This document shows, piece after piece, positions 1-11,644 of a stretch of DNA of 64,000 bases (position 1 is its first letter; each line of letters opens with the position of its first letter). Source of the stretch: Diploptera punctata. Lineage: Eukaryota; Arthropoda; Insecta; Blattodea; Blaberidae. The notes under the pieces were generated by a model. The model did no database searches. It was not told the origin of the DNA and worked only from the letters and a program-made list of their open reading frames with translations. The stretch spans positions 532,001 to 596,000 of the forward strand of contig JASPKZ010000424.1 in assembly GCA_030220185.1 (NCBI GenBank), in the 5' to 3' direction. The position numbers and the translations under genes are program-made.

Positions 1-440
1 CCTAACGTTGATAATTATTTCGTGAAACACGTCTCTGATTGGTTGTAATACAGAAATCATTGAAACGTGATTGGTCATTGACTCCCATTTGGGGCATGAG
101 TTAAATAGTCTAGAGAATTTGGAAATCAAGAGTGGCATTTGTTAGGACTATTTAACGAATAAAATTAAGCTGTTTACTCACAAATCATTATTTAACTGTA
201 GTTATTTCAAAATATTTATATATTTAATGCAAACGGCGAAGTTTGAAAACAAATGAGAAACGATAGGTACGCTTCTACTGCTTCTTTTGTTTATATAAAA
301 AGGAGGAGCTTTGTTCAATATGGTAATTATAACACTGATAAATATTTCGTGAAACACGACTCTGATTGGTTGTAAAACAGAAATCATTGAAACGCGATTG
401 GTCATTGACTCCCATTTGGGGCATGAGTTAAATAGTCCGA
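1..440 (+). repeat. Dispersed palindromic repeat, copy A (tandem end)
   Basis: Positions 1-108 recur at about 342-437, and between them lies a block (111-280) that also occurs, reverse-complemented, at 27880-28061 and, direct, at 45293-45430. The order is X-Y-Z-X, so the window starts in the tail of one unit and runs into a second. Block X carries two ATTGG (CCAAT-box-like) motifs about 35 bp apart. No coding potential is visible. The family is not recognised. It is supported only by its three copies in this window. Confidence 0.75.
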
Positions 441-567
441 TTAAGAAGTAAAGAATACATCTATTTTCAGGTACAGAACAAAACTAAATGGTTGCTAGTA
501 ATCACAGATGTAAAAACAAAACTGAGTGACAGTACAGTATGCTAAATGTCTGCCAACTGTTACAAAA

Positions 568-710
568 CTAATAATAATTATAATAATAATAACAATAATA
601 ATAACAACAATAGTAATAACAACAACAATAATAATAATAACAATAATAATCTCCATTTTAATTTGAAACTAATAATAATAATAATCTCCATTTTAATTTG
701 AAACAAATAC
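568..710. repeat. AAT/AAC-rich microsatellite
   Basis: Runs of aat and aac trinucleotides end in a short duplicated segment, 'ctccattttaatttgaaac', seen twice and each time preceded by (aat)n. It is a simple repeat with no gene content. The stretch from 711 to about 1040 shows nothing that I recognise. Confidence 0.9.
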
Positions 711-1039
711 GATAAATGAATACCCAATGCCCCAGTTATGTTTATTTTCCTACAACATTTAAGTCTGACAGACAATAGCTAGAAATCAGTACTGATATAC
801 GTAATTTCGTTGTACGTCACAACCCGTAGGCATACAAACTCCGACGATCTTTCATTAAAATCATCTCATATTTCAAGTAGGTCTACCACTATATTTTGCC
901 ACTGATTATATCACTTGTCTAGCCATTCGCTTGGAAAAAAGGCGGAAGGAGACTTTACCCTCTTCAACACGAGCGCTTTGCTTCCCCTCACCGGCTAAAA
1001 AGTTGACGCGGTCGTGTAATACATTACAGACCTATCACG

Positions 1040-1660
1040 ACTAACAACTAAAGACGGCATCACTACACATATGGTTCGACTCAACATCCCGAACAATGAG
1101 GAAACGAAAACAGCCATAAACGAAGGGATATACATGCTGGGTAGAAAATTTAGAGTCGAACCACCTTTGGAAAGATACAGACACATCCCATGCAGAAACT
1201 GTTGCCACTACTGAATGCCAAGATCCTAAGAAATACCTCAGGTGCGGTAAAAAGCCTTCTAAATGTAATCATCCCAAAAAATACAAATGACCTTATTTTC
1301 TGCGCAACTTGCAACGAAGAAGGTCATTACACTGGACAAGTTAAATGTGTCAAATACCCCAAGGAAGAGCCGCCACCTGCTAAGAAATACACACCACTTA
1401 TCCCGCAGACACAAAAAACACCAATCAAAATTTCTGTCCAGTGCTCTGAATGTCAAAGAGAAGAAATTCAAGCAAGCGCGGGTAAACGACGGGAGTAACT
1501 ATGAATTTCTTAAACTGTTGGCAGACACCCAAAAACTGCCTTTGAAACGCCACCAAAAGGTGCATTTTGCGAAGACCTACCCAATCCTCCACTTCACGCA
1601 CCAGCTGATCTCTGGGATGTCCTCCATGGTAGTTTACGATCTGTTGACCTGGAGGTAGAG
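1040..1660 (+). pseudogene. Jockey-type LINE ORF1 (gag) relic with zinc knuckles
   Basis: Translation across frames gives the usual end of an insect LINE gag. A segment leading to RKFRVEPP is followed by cysteine motifs: CRNCCHY near 1191, then after a one-base shift ECQDPKKYLRCGKKPSKC, and in a third frame CATCNEEGHYTGQVKC (about 1304-1351). Three C-x2-C-type knuckles in series are typical of nucleic-acid-binding gag proteins of the Jockey superclade. At least two frameshifts and several stops break it. No matching reverse transcriptase follows; the next feature is a GA microsatellite and then an unrelated R2-like fragment. It is a truncated relic. Confidence 0.7.
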
Positions 1661-1836
1661 GGTGCGTGAAGAAAATACTGCATCTCCACCAATCGATGGC
1701 GGATGGGTTACTTTACGCTAAACCAAAGATGGAGAATTAGGAATACCTTGTCTGGAGGAGGAGATTGTGCGCTCGGCATTTAAGAGCGCAAGAAAGCGAA
1801 GATCCCTCTTTAAAAGCTTTGCTTTAGAGGTATGCA

Positions 1837-1952
1837 TGAGAGAGAGAGAGAGAGTGAGAGAGAGAGAGAGAGTGAGTGAGTGAGAGAGAGAGAGTGAGTG
1901 AGTGAGAGAGAGAGAGAGTGAGTGAGAGAGAGAGTGAGAGTGAGTGAGAGAG

Positions 1953-1985
<33 letters not shown>
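1837..1985. repeat. GA/GAGT microsatellite
   Basis: About 150 bp of (ga)n is interspersed with gtga steps. Long serine/leucine ORFs on the opposite strand are artefacts of this repeat. Confidence 0.95.
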
Positions 1986-1988
<3 letters not shown>

Positions 1989-2059
1989 CACCCGGAGCGC
2001 ACGCATCGGTCATTTTTCTAATGAATCGATTAGGTCGTACGCTATGCGGGTGTACAAAG

Positions 2060-2742
2060 GTCTTCTGAGCTCCAAGTGCAGGGTTGCGCTGTTAAGCCGT
2101 TAGCGGGGGATAAAATGGCGAATCGTATCCTTAGCGACCCTAGCTTGCTGAAGCCATGTAGATTGATTATGGCTCTCAAGCTCCATTCTAATACTGGGGG
2201 CAACAACGAATTTGAACAAAATCAGACTACGCGAATCCGTTGCGTGCACGCGATGCAAGCTCCAGAGGGAGACACTGGGGCACATCCTTGGCCAATGCTC
2301 AAATACCAAAGCTGCACGGATTCACCGTCACTACGAGGTCAATGATTTCATTCTTGACTTCTCCAAACGCGACAACGCCAATACGGTAACAAGAGAGCCT
2401 GAGCTTCTTCTGGACGAAGGTGGATGTAGGCTGAAACCGGACCTGGTGATTACACACCAGAAACGGGTCTTCGTGGTCGACGTTACTGTCCGCCACGATG
2501 ATTCAGACTATCTTGCAAGCGCCCGAAGGGGCAAGATTGATGAATACTAGGCCTTGTTACAGCGACTCGTCCCCCAGGTCGGGGCGGCTGCGAGTGAGGT
2601 GCTACCCATTGTGGTTGGCATAAGAGGGGCCGTGCCCAAGTCAACCGTGAAGACTTCGGCCAAGTTAGGAATAATTGGGACCTCTGTACTAAAGACAATT
2701 AGTTTGATGTGTATAAGAAGCTCAATAGAGATTTATCACTGA
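2060..2742 (+). pseudogene. R2-like non-LTR retrotransposon, C-terminal zinc knuckle and endonuclease
   Basis: The frame from 2212 encodes a CCHC knuckle (CTRCKLQRETLGHILGQC) followed by a restriction-like endonuclease core: RHY, EPELLL, KPDLV, VVDVTV and a downstream K-x3-Y. It ends with a block around VLPIVVGIRGAVPKS. This order is characteristic of the C terminus of R2-clade proteins, where the knuckle and the PD-(D/E)XK nuclease nick the target DNA. The upstream part (CRLIMALKLHSN, about 2155-2190) is in another frame. An in-frame TAG at 2548-2550 interrupts the nuclease. Everything upstream, including the reverse transcriptase, is missing. No 28S rDNA sequence flanks it, so it is a 5'-truncated, dispersed copy. 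Confidence 0.8.
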
Positions 2743-4350
2743 TTCTTAGACCATGAGGCTTCGCTCCTCTAATTTTGGTAAGGGAGGCACTATCAGCTTA
2801 GCACAGTGCATATCCAGGGAAATATTCCTCGACTATATGCCATCATTTAAGAAGATGGTCCTGTCTACACCCACCTAAAGTATTATGACTGGAGAAACTT
2901 TACATTAAAAGCACTTAGACTTGAGGACATCTTGTGCTAACTGGATTCCCCTTGCAAGGGTTCACTTTGCGAGTACTTGGCTGCGAAATCTATGAGCACA
3001 CGTAGTTATTGTGGTAGGCCGCGGGCGGCGGGCCTGCAATAGCAGAGTAGACACCTTCGCGAAGTTTTACCTGTTAACGTTCTCCTGCACCTTAACCAGT
3101 GTATAGCAGGATTTTAATATCATAATAAATATGAAAGTTTGAGTTAATAATTTTATATTTTAAAATTCTTTTAATATTTAAATATAACTTAAATAAAGAA
3201 AAACATCTAAATAATTAATTGTTGTTTATTGTTGAATAAAAATGTCTCAGTAACAATTAAAGAAATTGTATTATATAACAGTCTTTCTAAATAATGCTTT
3301 TAAAATTGTGTTTTAAGTCATTGTTGTCTGAAATATAAAGCTTTCTGTTATAACTGTAATAAGAACAGCTGCTTAACGTAATATTTTTAAATAAAAGTAT
3401 ACTAAATTCTGATTGGGTGTTAAAACAATTAACTTTTTGATTTAACAAACCAAATTTAAACATTATATTAACCAATAGAATTTAAACCTAACAGCATGTG
3501 ATGTAATAATGTTCTTTAAAATTATAACAGAATTACACTAGTCATTCAGCATATAACTTTCATCAAGGATAGAAGCAATAACAGCTCTCCTGATAAAATG
3601 TGATATTTAATACAAGAAGAATAGTTGATTCAAGAAAAGAAAATAATTTAATTTTAATTGACGGTGAAGAATAATACCACCTATATTTACTTGATCTGCT
3701 GGGAAATTAAATAGTAAATAAATTTACAACTATTTCTACAAGAATCAGTTATTAGCGATTTTTAAAGTGTTTTCCTATCTTGTGTACCAACTTCGACCTT
3801 CAGAAGAGATTCCAGCCCTACCGAAAATCAAATACAACCTGAACCAGTAATTCTTTTTGGGACACTAATCCTTCAAAATGTTACTACAACATCGGGCATG
3901 AAGAGAGTTAGCTGGTTCAAAACATCGCCACAATATGGGAAAAGAATTACTTCTTCAAAATTGTCGCCACAACGAGGGGCATAATGAAGATCTTACTAAA
4001 ATACTTCAAGTGATAACATACTGCAACATAATTTTTAATGATTGCCTAGTGCATGTGTACAGGCCATTAAGTACATATGACTTCATACGTAGTTCCCTAG
4101 TATTTTTCTGAATACGTTGGTACTTCTGAATTCATTAACAGAAGAACGTCTGCAGGACATGTATGCTCATTCCAGGGCTCATGTGCATTATGATTAAGCT
4201 GTGATTTGCCTCATCGTGATTAATTAAGATTTTATGGTAAATATTGACAATAACAGAAATTTGATTTTTGGTGTAGATTGTAATGAATATATGCTATTAA
4301 AGTTGACAATGGTCTGTATTTATTTTGTTGTATATCAGTATTACACAATA
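2743..4350. other. Non-coding stretch; LINE 3' region, then AT-rich DNA
   Basis: Up to about 3120 the sequence is less AT-rich and may be the 3' untranslated region of the R2-like element. From 3120 to 4350 it is AT-rich with no ORF of interest. A short locally repeated phrase around 'atcgccacaa' occurs near 3925-3975. I see no gene here. Confidence 0.6.
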
Positions 4351-4355
4351 ATTAA

Positions 4356-6706
4356 CCTTTAAGCGCCCAAGTTTAAATGCGGCAGGCTGCCCGGGTTTAA
4401 ATTTCCGCCTAGCTTTTAACTATAACTTTGTTAATTTTATTAACTTATATTTTTAAATTTGTAGGGGTCACAAATATCAGACAACGTTTATAGTGTTAAA
4501 TATGATTGTAAAATCGGTGGTATTCACGGCAAAAACCCGTAGTGATATTTTATACCAAGAGAGAAGTTTTAAATTCACGATAGTTACACCAAATAACTGT
4601 AGGGCTTTTGAGTGTTGTGAATCAGGTTAGAAGTGAAAAACGATATATATTTAGGTATATCCCAACCCTCCAGTATCCTTTTGTTTAGAACTGGTGTTAT
4701 GTCTAAAGTGCATCCGGTCAGTTTTCCCCCTAAGCAGAAAAACCTTTGAACAAAAACAGGTCAAATTCCAACACAGCCCTCATTCGTTCATAGTTTTGTG
4801 ACCTCAGAGTGAAGTTTACAATGTCTGTTACAAAATTAAGTTCCGCTGAAATACAAGAGATTTTAATGGAGAGTATTTCTGACGGCAATGATGAATTCTC
4901 GGACTATGACAATGACGAAGACGATAACAATGGCAGTCATGAAGTGCAATCAACCGACACGTATACCTGTGAGACACCTGACGTACGGGTAGGGTCTTGG
5001 GTTCGTGGACTGACAAACGTGAACAATACTTTACATGAATTTACTGGTGAGACTTGCGGCATAAAACAGACTGCTGCACCACATGTAAATAAAGACTCCA
5101 GCCCTTTTGAAGTTCTTATGTTGTACTTCTCTTCCATTATTTCAATTCTAGTTTCAGAAACTAATAAGTACTGCAGACAATTTTATGAGAGAAAGAATAG
5201 AAATAACGACAGTGAAGAAAACTGTACTCTTCCCCCTGACGTAACAGAATCAGAAATGCACCTTTTTCTTGGCCTAATTATTCAAATGGGACATGACGTA
5301 CGCGACTGCCTAAGGGACTATTGGTAAACGAGGAACAGTTTTATATGCCTTTTTTCAGTAATAAAATGCCTCGTAATATATTTTTACATATTCTTTTACA
5401 TTTTACAGATAATAATAACCCCCTAATGAAGACGACCCCAATTATGACAGACTTTGGAAGATAATAACCATTTTTTATATATTGAATAATGCCTTCTGTA
5501 AACTATACAATACTTCTGAACAGTTGTCAGTTGATGAAGTCATTGTATCTTTCGAAGGACGGGTAATTTTCAGGCAGTATATTCCAAAAAAGCACAAACA
5601 TTTTGGCATACCAAATTTATAAATTATGTGACAAGGCTGGATACGCATATGACATGGAAATTTATCTCGGGAAAGACAAAACACGATCTACTAACAATAT
5701 GACTGCTACTCATGCCACAGTCAGACAATTGGCTAAAAAGTTAGAAGGATGTGGACATAAATTATATATGGACAATTTCTTCTCCTCACCTGCCTTATTT
5801 GACGATTTGACTAAAAGAAAAATAAATTGTGTGGGACAGTAAGACCAAAAGATAAAAGGGATGCCTAATAATCTGGTAACTGAAAAAAATACTCAAGAGA
5901 GAAGGAGATGTTAGGTGTATGTGACAAGGGAGGACTTGGCAGCTGTGGCGTAGAAGGACAAACTTGATGTATATGTACTGACAAATATGCATAATCCACC
6001 AGCTGAAGGTAACTTTTGTGACAACCACGGAAACACAATAAAGCCACTTAACATAACAGACTACAACAAACATATGGGATATGTTGATAAAAGTGACAGA
6101 ATAGTTACAGTTATACAATAGGACGTCAGACATGGAAATGGACCAAAAAATTATTTTTTAATTTGTTAGACTTGACCATTCTAAATATTTTTCTTCTTCT
6201 GACTTCATGTGGTGCCAAAACAACACACAGATACTTCCGACTTAAGACATGTCAGAGACTTTTTGGAACAGGCTGGTAGAACACCCTGTAGACAACGACT
6301 CCCTGGTAGACCTAGTGTATTGAGTACAGACATTTCACGACTTGAAGTTAACATTAGTCAACATTGGCCAGTAGCTTCACAAAGACTAATTTGTCATGTA
6401 TGTTCGGCACGGAGCATCAGAAAACACATACAAGTGCAAGTGTAAAAAGTGTGATGTCGGTTTGTGTATTGATTGTTTTGAGACTTATCACACAAAAACA
6501 AACCTTCAATAAACAAATATTATCTTCACATCATGTTGCCAAGCATCTGATAACCCTGTAAAAAGGTATGTAACAAAAGTAGTATTATCCAGTATAATTT
6601 CAAACGACAAAACAGCACCGCCTGCTCAGAACCCATACGCTGGGTCTGCGGGCAGACTGGACTTGCAATTTAAAACCCAGCATATGGGCTCTTGGGCGTT
6701 TAAAGG
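4356..6706 (+). mobile_element. piggyBac element 1, full length with TTAA
   Basis: The element begins CCTTTAAGCGCCCAAG, and its right end read in reverse is CCTTTAAACGCCCAAG (15 of 16 identical). TTAA lies immediately outside both ends (4352-4355 and 6707-6710), which is the signature piggyBac target duplication. The size, 2351 bp, is normal for an autonomous piggyBac. GC-rich subterminal segments containing CTGCCCG appear at both ends in inverted orientation. The coding region inside is broken, so the copy is not autonomous. Confidence 0.92.
4809..6560 (+). pseudogene. piggyBac transposase 1 (multiply frameshifted)
   Basis: The first ORF (4809-5327, 172 aa) has the acidic N terminus usual for the family (ISDGNDEFSDYDNDEDD) and reaches the DYW motif before a stop. 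Other frames then carry LSVDEVIVSFEGR (first catalytic Asp, near 5530), MDNFFSSPALFDDL (second Asp, near 5770) and VDKSDR (third Asp, near 6090). The C-terminal Cys-rich zinc-binding tail (HWP, then CxxC pairs) lies at about 6365-6540. All three Asp positions of the DDD triad can be found, but at least four frameshifts and several stops separate them. The family cuts and pastes DNA at TTAA. Confidence 0.88.
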
Positions 6707-6710
6707 TTAA

Positions 6711-7265
6711 GTAAATATTCATGATTAAATTTGGAATCTGTGGGCATTACAAAGCCAGTGTTTCTTGTCCTCGAGTTAGTATGGTCAGTGAAAATTAGAA
6801 ATTAGATTGTTATTACGTTTATAATTTGAATAACAGTGCAATAATAAGTGCATTATGTTTAATGGAATTTCCTTAGTTATTATAGTCCCATAAAGGAATA
6901 TGGTCATTGTATTGTACTATTTAGGCCTAACCTCAATTCATTTTATGCATTGCATTTAGCTCAGATTTCGGTTTCTAAGTGAAATTATTGAAATCTGTCA
7001 TTATTTCATGATTAGGTCTACATTCGTTTTTGCTACCGGTATATCGACTGGATAAAACTGTTGTTTTACTTCTAAGCATGCATACAATGTAAATTGCAAT
7101 GTTAGTAAAATAAAATTTTAGCCTAGTACATTTACCTGATACAGACCCAAATTACTAGGTATTATTATTATTATTATTATGGGAGTTATTTTCAGAGCAA
7201 AAATGTACAATATTAGACCTATTTAATTTTATAGATATCATCTAAATATTTGAAGAACAAAACCT
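6711..7265. other. AT-rich non-coding DNA
   Basis: I see no ORF, repeat boundary or RNA gene in this stretch apart from a short (att)n run near 7160. Confidence 0.6.
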
Positions 7266-7268
7266 TTA

Positions 7269-9025
7269 ACAGAAAGTGAACTGATTTTACTTTTCGAAGG
7301 TGATGTATCGGATATCGACATTGATGAATCTGATGATGAAACTGAGATTCTTTAATCAGCAAGAATAGGCACTCCGCCAAAGACAACTACTCTGCCAAAT
7401 GTAAGTTTGGATTTTGAGGTCCAAAATGCTAACCTAGATGATGACGATGTTCCACTTGTCCTTCAGATGCCTGCAACGGAAGTGGTATTACTCTATACAA
7501 TTCAACATCCAAAGAGAAAACTTAGGTGGCGTATGAAGGACCTAGAATATGTGAATTCTGTGTGTAATGTAGTTAAGTCAGATTCACCAGACTATATGAC
7601 TCCTCTGTCCTACATCAAAAAATTCTGTAACAATATAATTGAAACATTTGTTGCTAATTCCAATTTGTATTGTGTTCAGAAAACAGGGTTCTCACTTTGT
7701 ACAGATAAATATGAAATGGAACAATTCCTGGGAATCAATATTCTCTCAGGTATAGTTCATATGCTGAGCTACAGAATGTATTGGGCTGATGCAACCAGGT
7801 TTCCTGTCATGTCTCGAAATCGTTTTGATAGAGAGAGGAACTATTCCACATCAATGAAAACAGTGAAATGAAACTTCGGGATGACCATCCTTATGATAAA
7901 CTTTTCAAAGTTAGACTATTCATAGACGTCATCAGAACCATTTTTCCCAGATTCAATGCGAGGAATACAACTCTGTTGATGAAATTATGATGCCATTCAA
8001 GGGACGAAGTATCTTGAAACAGTTCGTAAGAAACAACCCTCACAATAGGGGTATCAAAGTTTTGCGCGTGCAGGTTCAAGTGGTATTGTCTACGATATTG
8101 AAATCGACGTCGGAAAGGGAACTGTAAATGGTAATTCTACTTTAGGAATAAGTGGAGATATAGTAATGAGGATAGTAGAAGGAATCCCAAAAGACAAAAA
8201 CTATAAAATATCCACCGACAATTTGTTTACCTCATATAATCTCATCTGTGAACTGAAGAAAGTTGAAATTCTTGCTGTTGGAACAGTGCTGATTCCACGC
8301 TTGTCAAACTGTGCTCTACAAACTGATGTAGAATTGAAAAAGCGAGGACGTGGATTAAATTACTTCCGAATTGAGGTGAAACATAATATTTTGGCACTCA
8401 AATGGTATGACAACAAGATTGTTCATCTTGCTTCATCATACAAGGGAAGAAACCCAGTAGGTGGTCAGTAGCTTAGAAAGCACGTATTGACGTCCCGCGT
8501 CCTGCCATTGTGCAAGAATACAACTGCTTTATGGGTGGTGTCGATCTGGACGATGTTGGTTTCATTATGTAAGATACACTTTGGAGTCAAACGGTATTAT
8601 CTGAGAATTGTTTCATTTGATTGACATTTCTATGTGAATGCCTAGTTGTTGTATCGTCGACACTGCATGCAAATGGGAAAATCTTCATAAAAGACACCTC
8701 ATTTTCCGGTCTGAGATTGACCATGGACTTCTCCAGGCAGGCAAGCCAGCATCTCGTAAGAGGGGAATACCTTCTAAAGGAATTATGGCTCCACCACTAC
8801 CTCCAAGAAAAGCAACGTATCACAACCAGTAACTGATGTTAAGTACGACAATATTGGACATTGGCCAGCCCATACAGCAAACAAACAGAAATGCAAATTA
8901 TGCATAAAAGCATATTCTAGGGTTCAGTGTGTAAAATGTAACTTGTCATTGTCTCTTACCAAAGATAAGAATTGTTTCATGGCCTATCACGTTATAACTT
9001 GTCATTGTCTCTTACCAAAGATAAG
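7269..9025 (+). pseudogene. piggyBac transposase 2 (PGBD-like), degenerate
   Basis: An acidic N-terminal segment (FEGDVSDIDIDESDDE) is followed by an in-frame TAA at 7353-7355, then the 154-aa ORF from 7407 with PLSYIKKFCNN and WADATRFPVMS. Later pieces include VDEIMMPFKGRS near 7975 (first Asp), ISTDNLFTSYNLI near 8210 (second Asp), MGGVDLDD near 8530 (third Asp) and a C-terminal HWPxxxx-CKxC-VKCNLSL tail near 8855-8960. The first and second parts are separated by frameshifts. The protein is clearly different from piggyBac 1. I could not find convincing TIRs or TTAA sites. Confidence 0.85.
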
Positions 9026-9250
9026 AATTGTTTCATGGCCTATCACGTTAAAAATTAGGTATGGCAACTGTGAGATGGCCAGGACATATAGGAAACCAAC
9101 AGATGCAAATTATGAATATGAATCAATTCTAGGGTTCAGTGTGTAAGATGTAACTATGAGATGGCCAGGCCATATAGGAAACCAACAGATGTAAATTATG
9201 AATATGAATATATTCTAGGGTTCAGTATGTAAAATATAACTTGTCATTGT
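8857..9250 (+). repeat. Tandem copies of the piggyBac C-terminal Cys-rich segment
   Basis: The segment starting 'aacttgtcattgtctcttac' near 8940 is repeated immediately with a period of 56 bp. The preceding 85-bp part ('ggccag...ttctagggttcagtgt') recurs twice more at about 9070-9150 and 9155-9235, and a diverged copy of the first part follows. The repeated DNA corresponds to the zinc-binding tail of the transposase. Only the first copy is in frame with that tail. Confidence 0.8.
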
Positions 9251-9639
9251 GCATTACCAAAGATAAAAAACAGCTTCATGACTCTTTGTATCAGTTCACT
9301 GTAACATTTGAAAAGGCATATATTGATAATGTTTCCCTTCATAAATGATCAATGATGTCATATGTTATCATTTGAGTTTTGTCTTGATAAATCATTATAA
9401 AAATAAGTATGCAGAATTTCTTGCTCAGAAGATGTATTTTAGCTGGTTCTAGCAGGGAATCTTTTTTTGTTCGCCGACGCAGAAGTGGGCTGGAAAGGGA
9501 TTAATGATGGGGGGCCGAACTAAGTTCCATCCCCTTCGGGGATCCCGCTTTGCCGGATTCAAGCTCTTTTAGAAATAATTGCAAGAGAATTTCCAAATTA
9601 AGTGTACCAACCATGGTAGTAGTTGTAACAGTGAAACTG

Positions 9640-10400
9640 AATACTTGTTGCGCAAAAACTGGATTCCGGCGCAAGACGAAATCGTCGTGCCCTAAATTTC
9701 GAAGAGGTGCTCGACAGGATTCGAGAAAATTCTTCTACCAGTACACGAACAATTGCACGTGCCATGGGTACAAACTATGTCAGCGTTTGGCAGGTCTTAC
9801 AGAATAAGGACTCCACCCCTTCCACTTTTTGAAGGTTGGCACCGATACACTTCGGACCCCACGTGCAGTTTTATAACTGGGTGTCTGAGCGGCTGGTTGA
9901 ACAGCCTGATTTCTTTCCAATCACTGACGAGGCTTACCTTACAAGGAAAGGGGTTGTTCTAAACTAGAGGAATAGACACATTTTGGAAAATGAACATCCA
10001 ATTCCCGTTGCTGAGAGAATCTATCAACACAGGTTCGCCGTTAACATATGGGCTGGTATAATTTGCAATTACACCATTGGTCCCTATCTTCTGCCCCCAT
10101 GGTTAAATGGTCATGTGTACAGATTTTATACACGTGCTTCCTGTATTCCGATTCCGTAGCGTGGCTTCCACGTTCACCTGATCTCACTGCTCCAGATTTC
10201 TTCCTATGGGGAAGCCTCATGTATCAGACTTCAGTCGACTCAATGAGGAGTTACTGGCGAGAATTTTGGCCGCCTGTGACGAAATCAGAAATACCTCATG
10301 AATCTTCGAAGGAGTGCGAGCATCATTTCTGCGCAGATGCAATTTGTGCTTACTCCATCAACGGCAACATTTCGAACACCATGATCTGTTTTTGAAGCAA
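9640..10400 (+). pseudogene. Tc1/mariner-type (Tc3-like) transposase relic
   Basis: One frame gives an HTH region (VLDRIRENSSTSTRTIARAM, about 9695-9755). Later frames give HRFAVNIWAGI and IGPYLLPPWLNG (about 10030-10115), then LPRSPDLTAPDFFLWG (about 10165-10210), which is the third-acidic-residue block. The C-terminal end HFEHHD lies near 10368. The central block with the second Asp is deleted. This is the group usually annotated as Tc3-like DDE transposase in insects. No TIRs were identified. Confidence 0.75.
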
Positions 10401-10540
10401 ACATGAATAAGGAGATATTGTAAAATAACTTTTATTGAATCACTACACATTGCTCATCCCGTACACTGCATCGAATTCGTTGTACCATAGAACTGCTGTT
10501 TTAGTTCTCTATGGTTGCTATAAATATAGCGCTGAGCGAC

Positions 10541-10562
10541 TTTTTTTTTTTTTTTTTTTTTT
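10541..10562. repeat. Poly-T run
   Basis: There are 22 consecutive T residues between the Tc1/mariner relic and the Merlin relic. It could be the tail of a minus-strand retroposed sequence, but no such sequence was recognised. Confidence 0.9.
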
Positions 10563-10599
10563 GCGGATGAATACATCAGCAAAAAATTATTAGAACGCT

Positions 10600-11644
10600 C
10601 TATGAAACTTGCTGTGACATTTGCTACAAAACTTCATTGGTGATAGGTCCAAATTAAATTTAAATAATATTTTAAGGAAATTTACCCCGGAATTCAATTT
10701 ATTTAAATTACAAAAAATGGAAATTAGCAACATGAAAGATGTTTTCAACGCCTTTTCAGGCACAAACGAAAAAAGTTTGCGGATTCTTCAAGATACTGGT
10801 TTGGCACCTAGAAGGAAAAGGTGCTATCGACTGAAATTGTCGTTGATATTGCTTCTTAGTTAGAAAGTTAAATGAATTTTTGGGATACGTGTTCAAATGT
10901 AATCGTTGCAAAATTACCTAAACCATAGTGGAAGGTACATTTTTGCAAGGAATACATTTGTCATTTCTAAATTGTGTCATGCTTTTATATTTGTGGTGCT
11001 GCCGCTCAGGAATACGTGTAACCTCAAATATTACTGGCTTATAAAAAAATACAGCATAAGAGATACTTGAGGGATATTTGTTCCTGGAAGCTGATGCAGC
11101 TTCCAGCTTTCGATTTTCAGTTTGGTGGTCCAGGATGCATTGTCGAAATTGACGAAAGCGTTATAACTAAAAGGAAATATGGCACGGGAAGGATTGTTCC
11201 ACCGAAATGAGTTTTCGGCATTTACGACCTTCAAAACAAAAACTAGGACTTATTGTATGTGTCGAAAACCGAAGCGTGAGAACATTAATAAATAAAATCA
11301 TTTATCATATAAAACCTGGGTCTGAAATTTGGACAGACGGGTGGAGAGGATATTCACGTTTGTCAACACTGGGAGGAGTCTCCCCAGTTGTACATAAAAC
11401 AGTAAACCATCAACGGAACTTGATAGATCCCCAGATTGGAGTATATACAAATGCGGTAGAGGGTTACTGGTCGAAAATGAAGCGATTCTTCAGAAACATG
11501 GGAGTGATGAATTCGGCCCTCCTTCCAGAACGTGTCGACGAATTCATGTGGATGAATATGTACGGCAAGACCGCCAAGAACACCTGTAGCAACGTCATAT
11601 CACACATGAAAGAACGTTATCGTAAGTATATAAAATGTATCTGA
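10600..11644 (+). pseudogene. Merlin-type (IS1016/IS1595-related) transposase relic
   Basis: Fragments in order are ILQDTGLAPRRKRCY (about 10795), FKCNRCKIT (zinc-ribbon remnant, about 10888), GGPGCIVEIDES (first Asp, 11151-11153), WTDGWRGYSRL (second Asp, about 11330) and NAVEGYWSKMKRF (Glu, about 11455). This matches the ISXO2-like DDE domain of Merlin elements, with a short N-terminal zinc ribbon. The last 145 codons (11207-11644) are open. A TGA at 11208-11210 replaces the Trp of the usual KWVFG motif, and a frameshift follows near 11235. TIRs were not located. Confidence 0.82.

Noticed and set aside
1718..2013. Ser/Leu-rich ORFs on the minus strand
   Set aside because: They lie entirely on the GA microsatellite.
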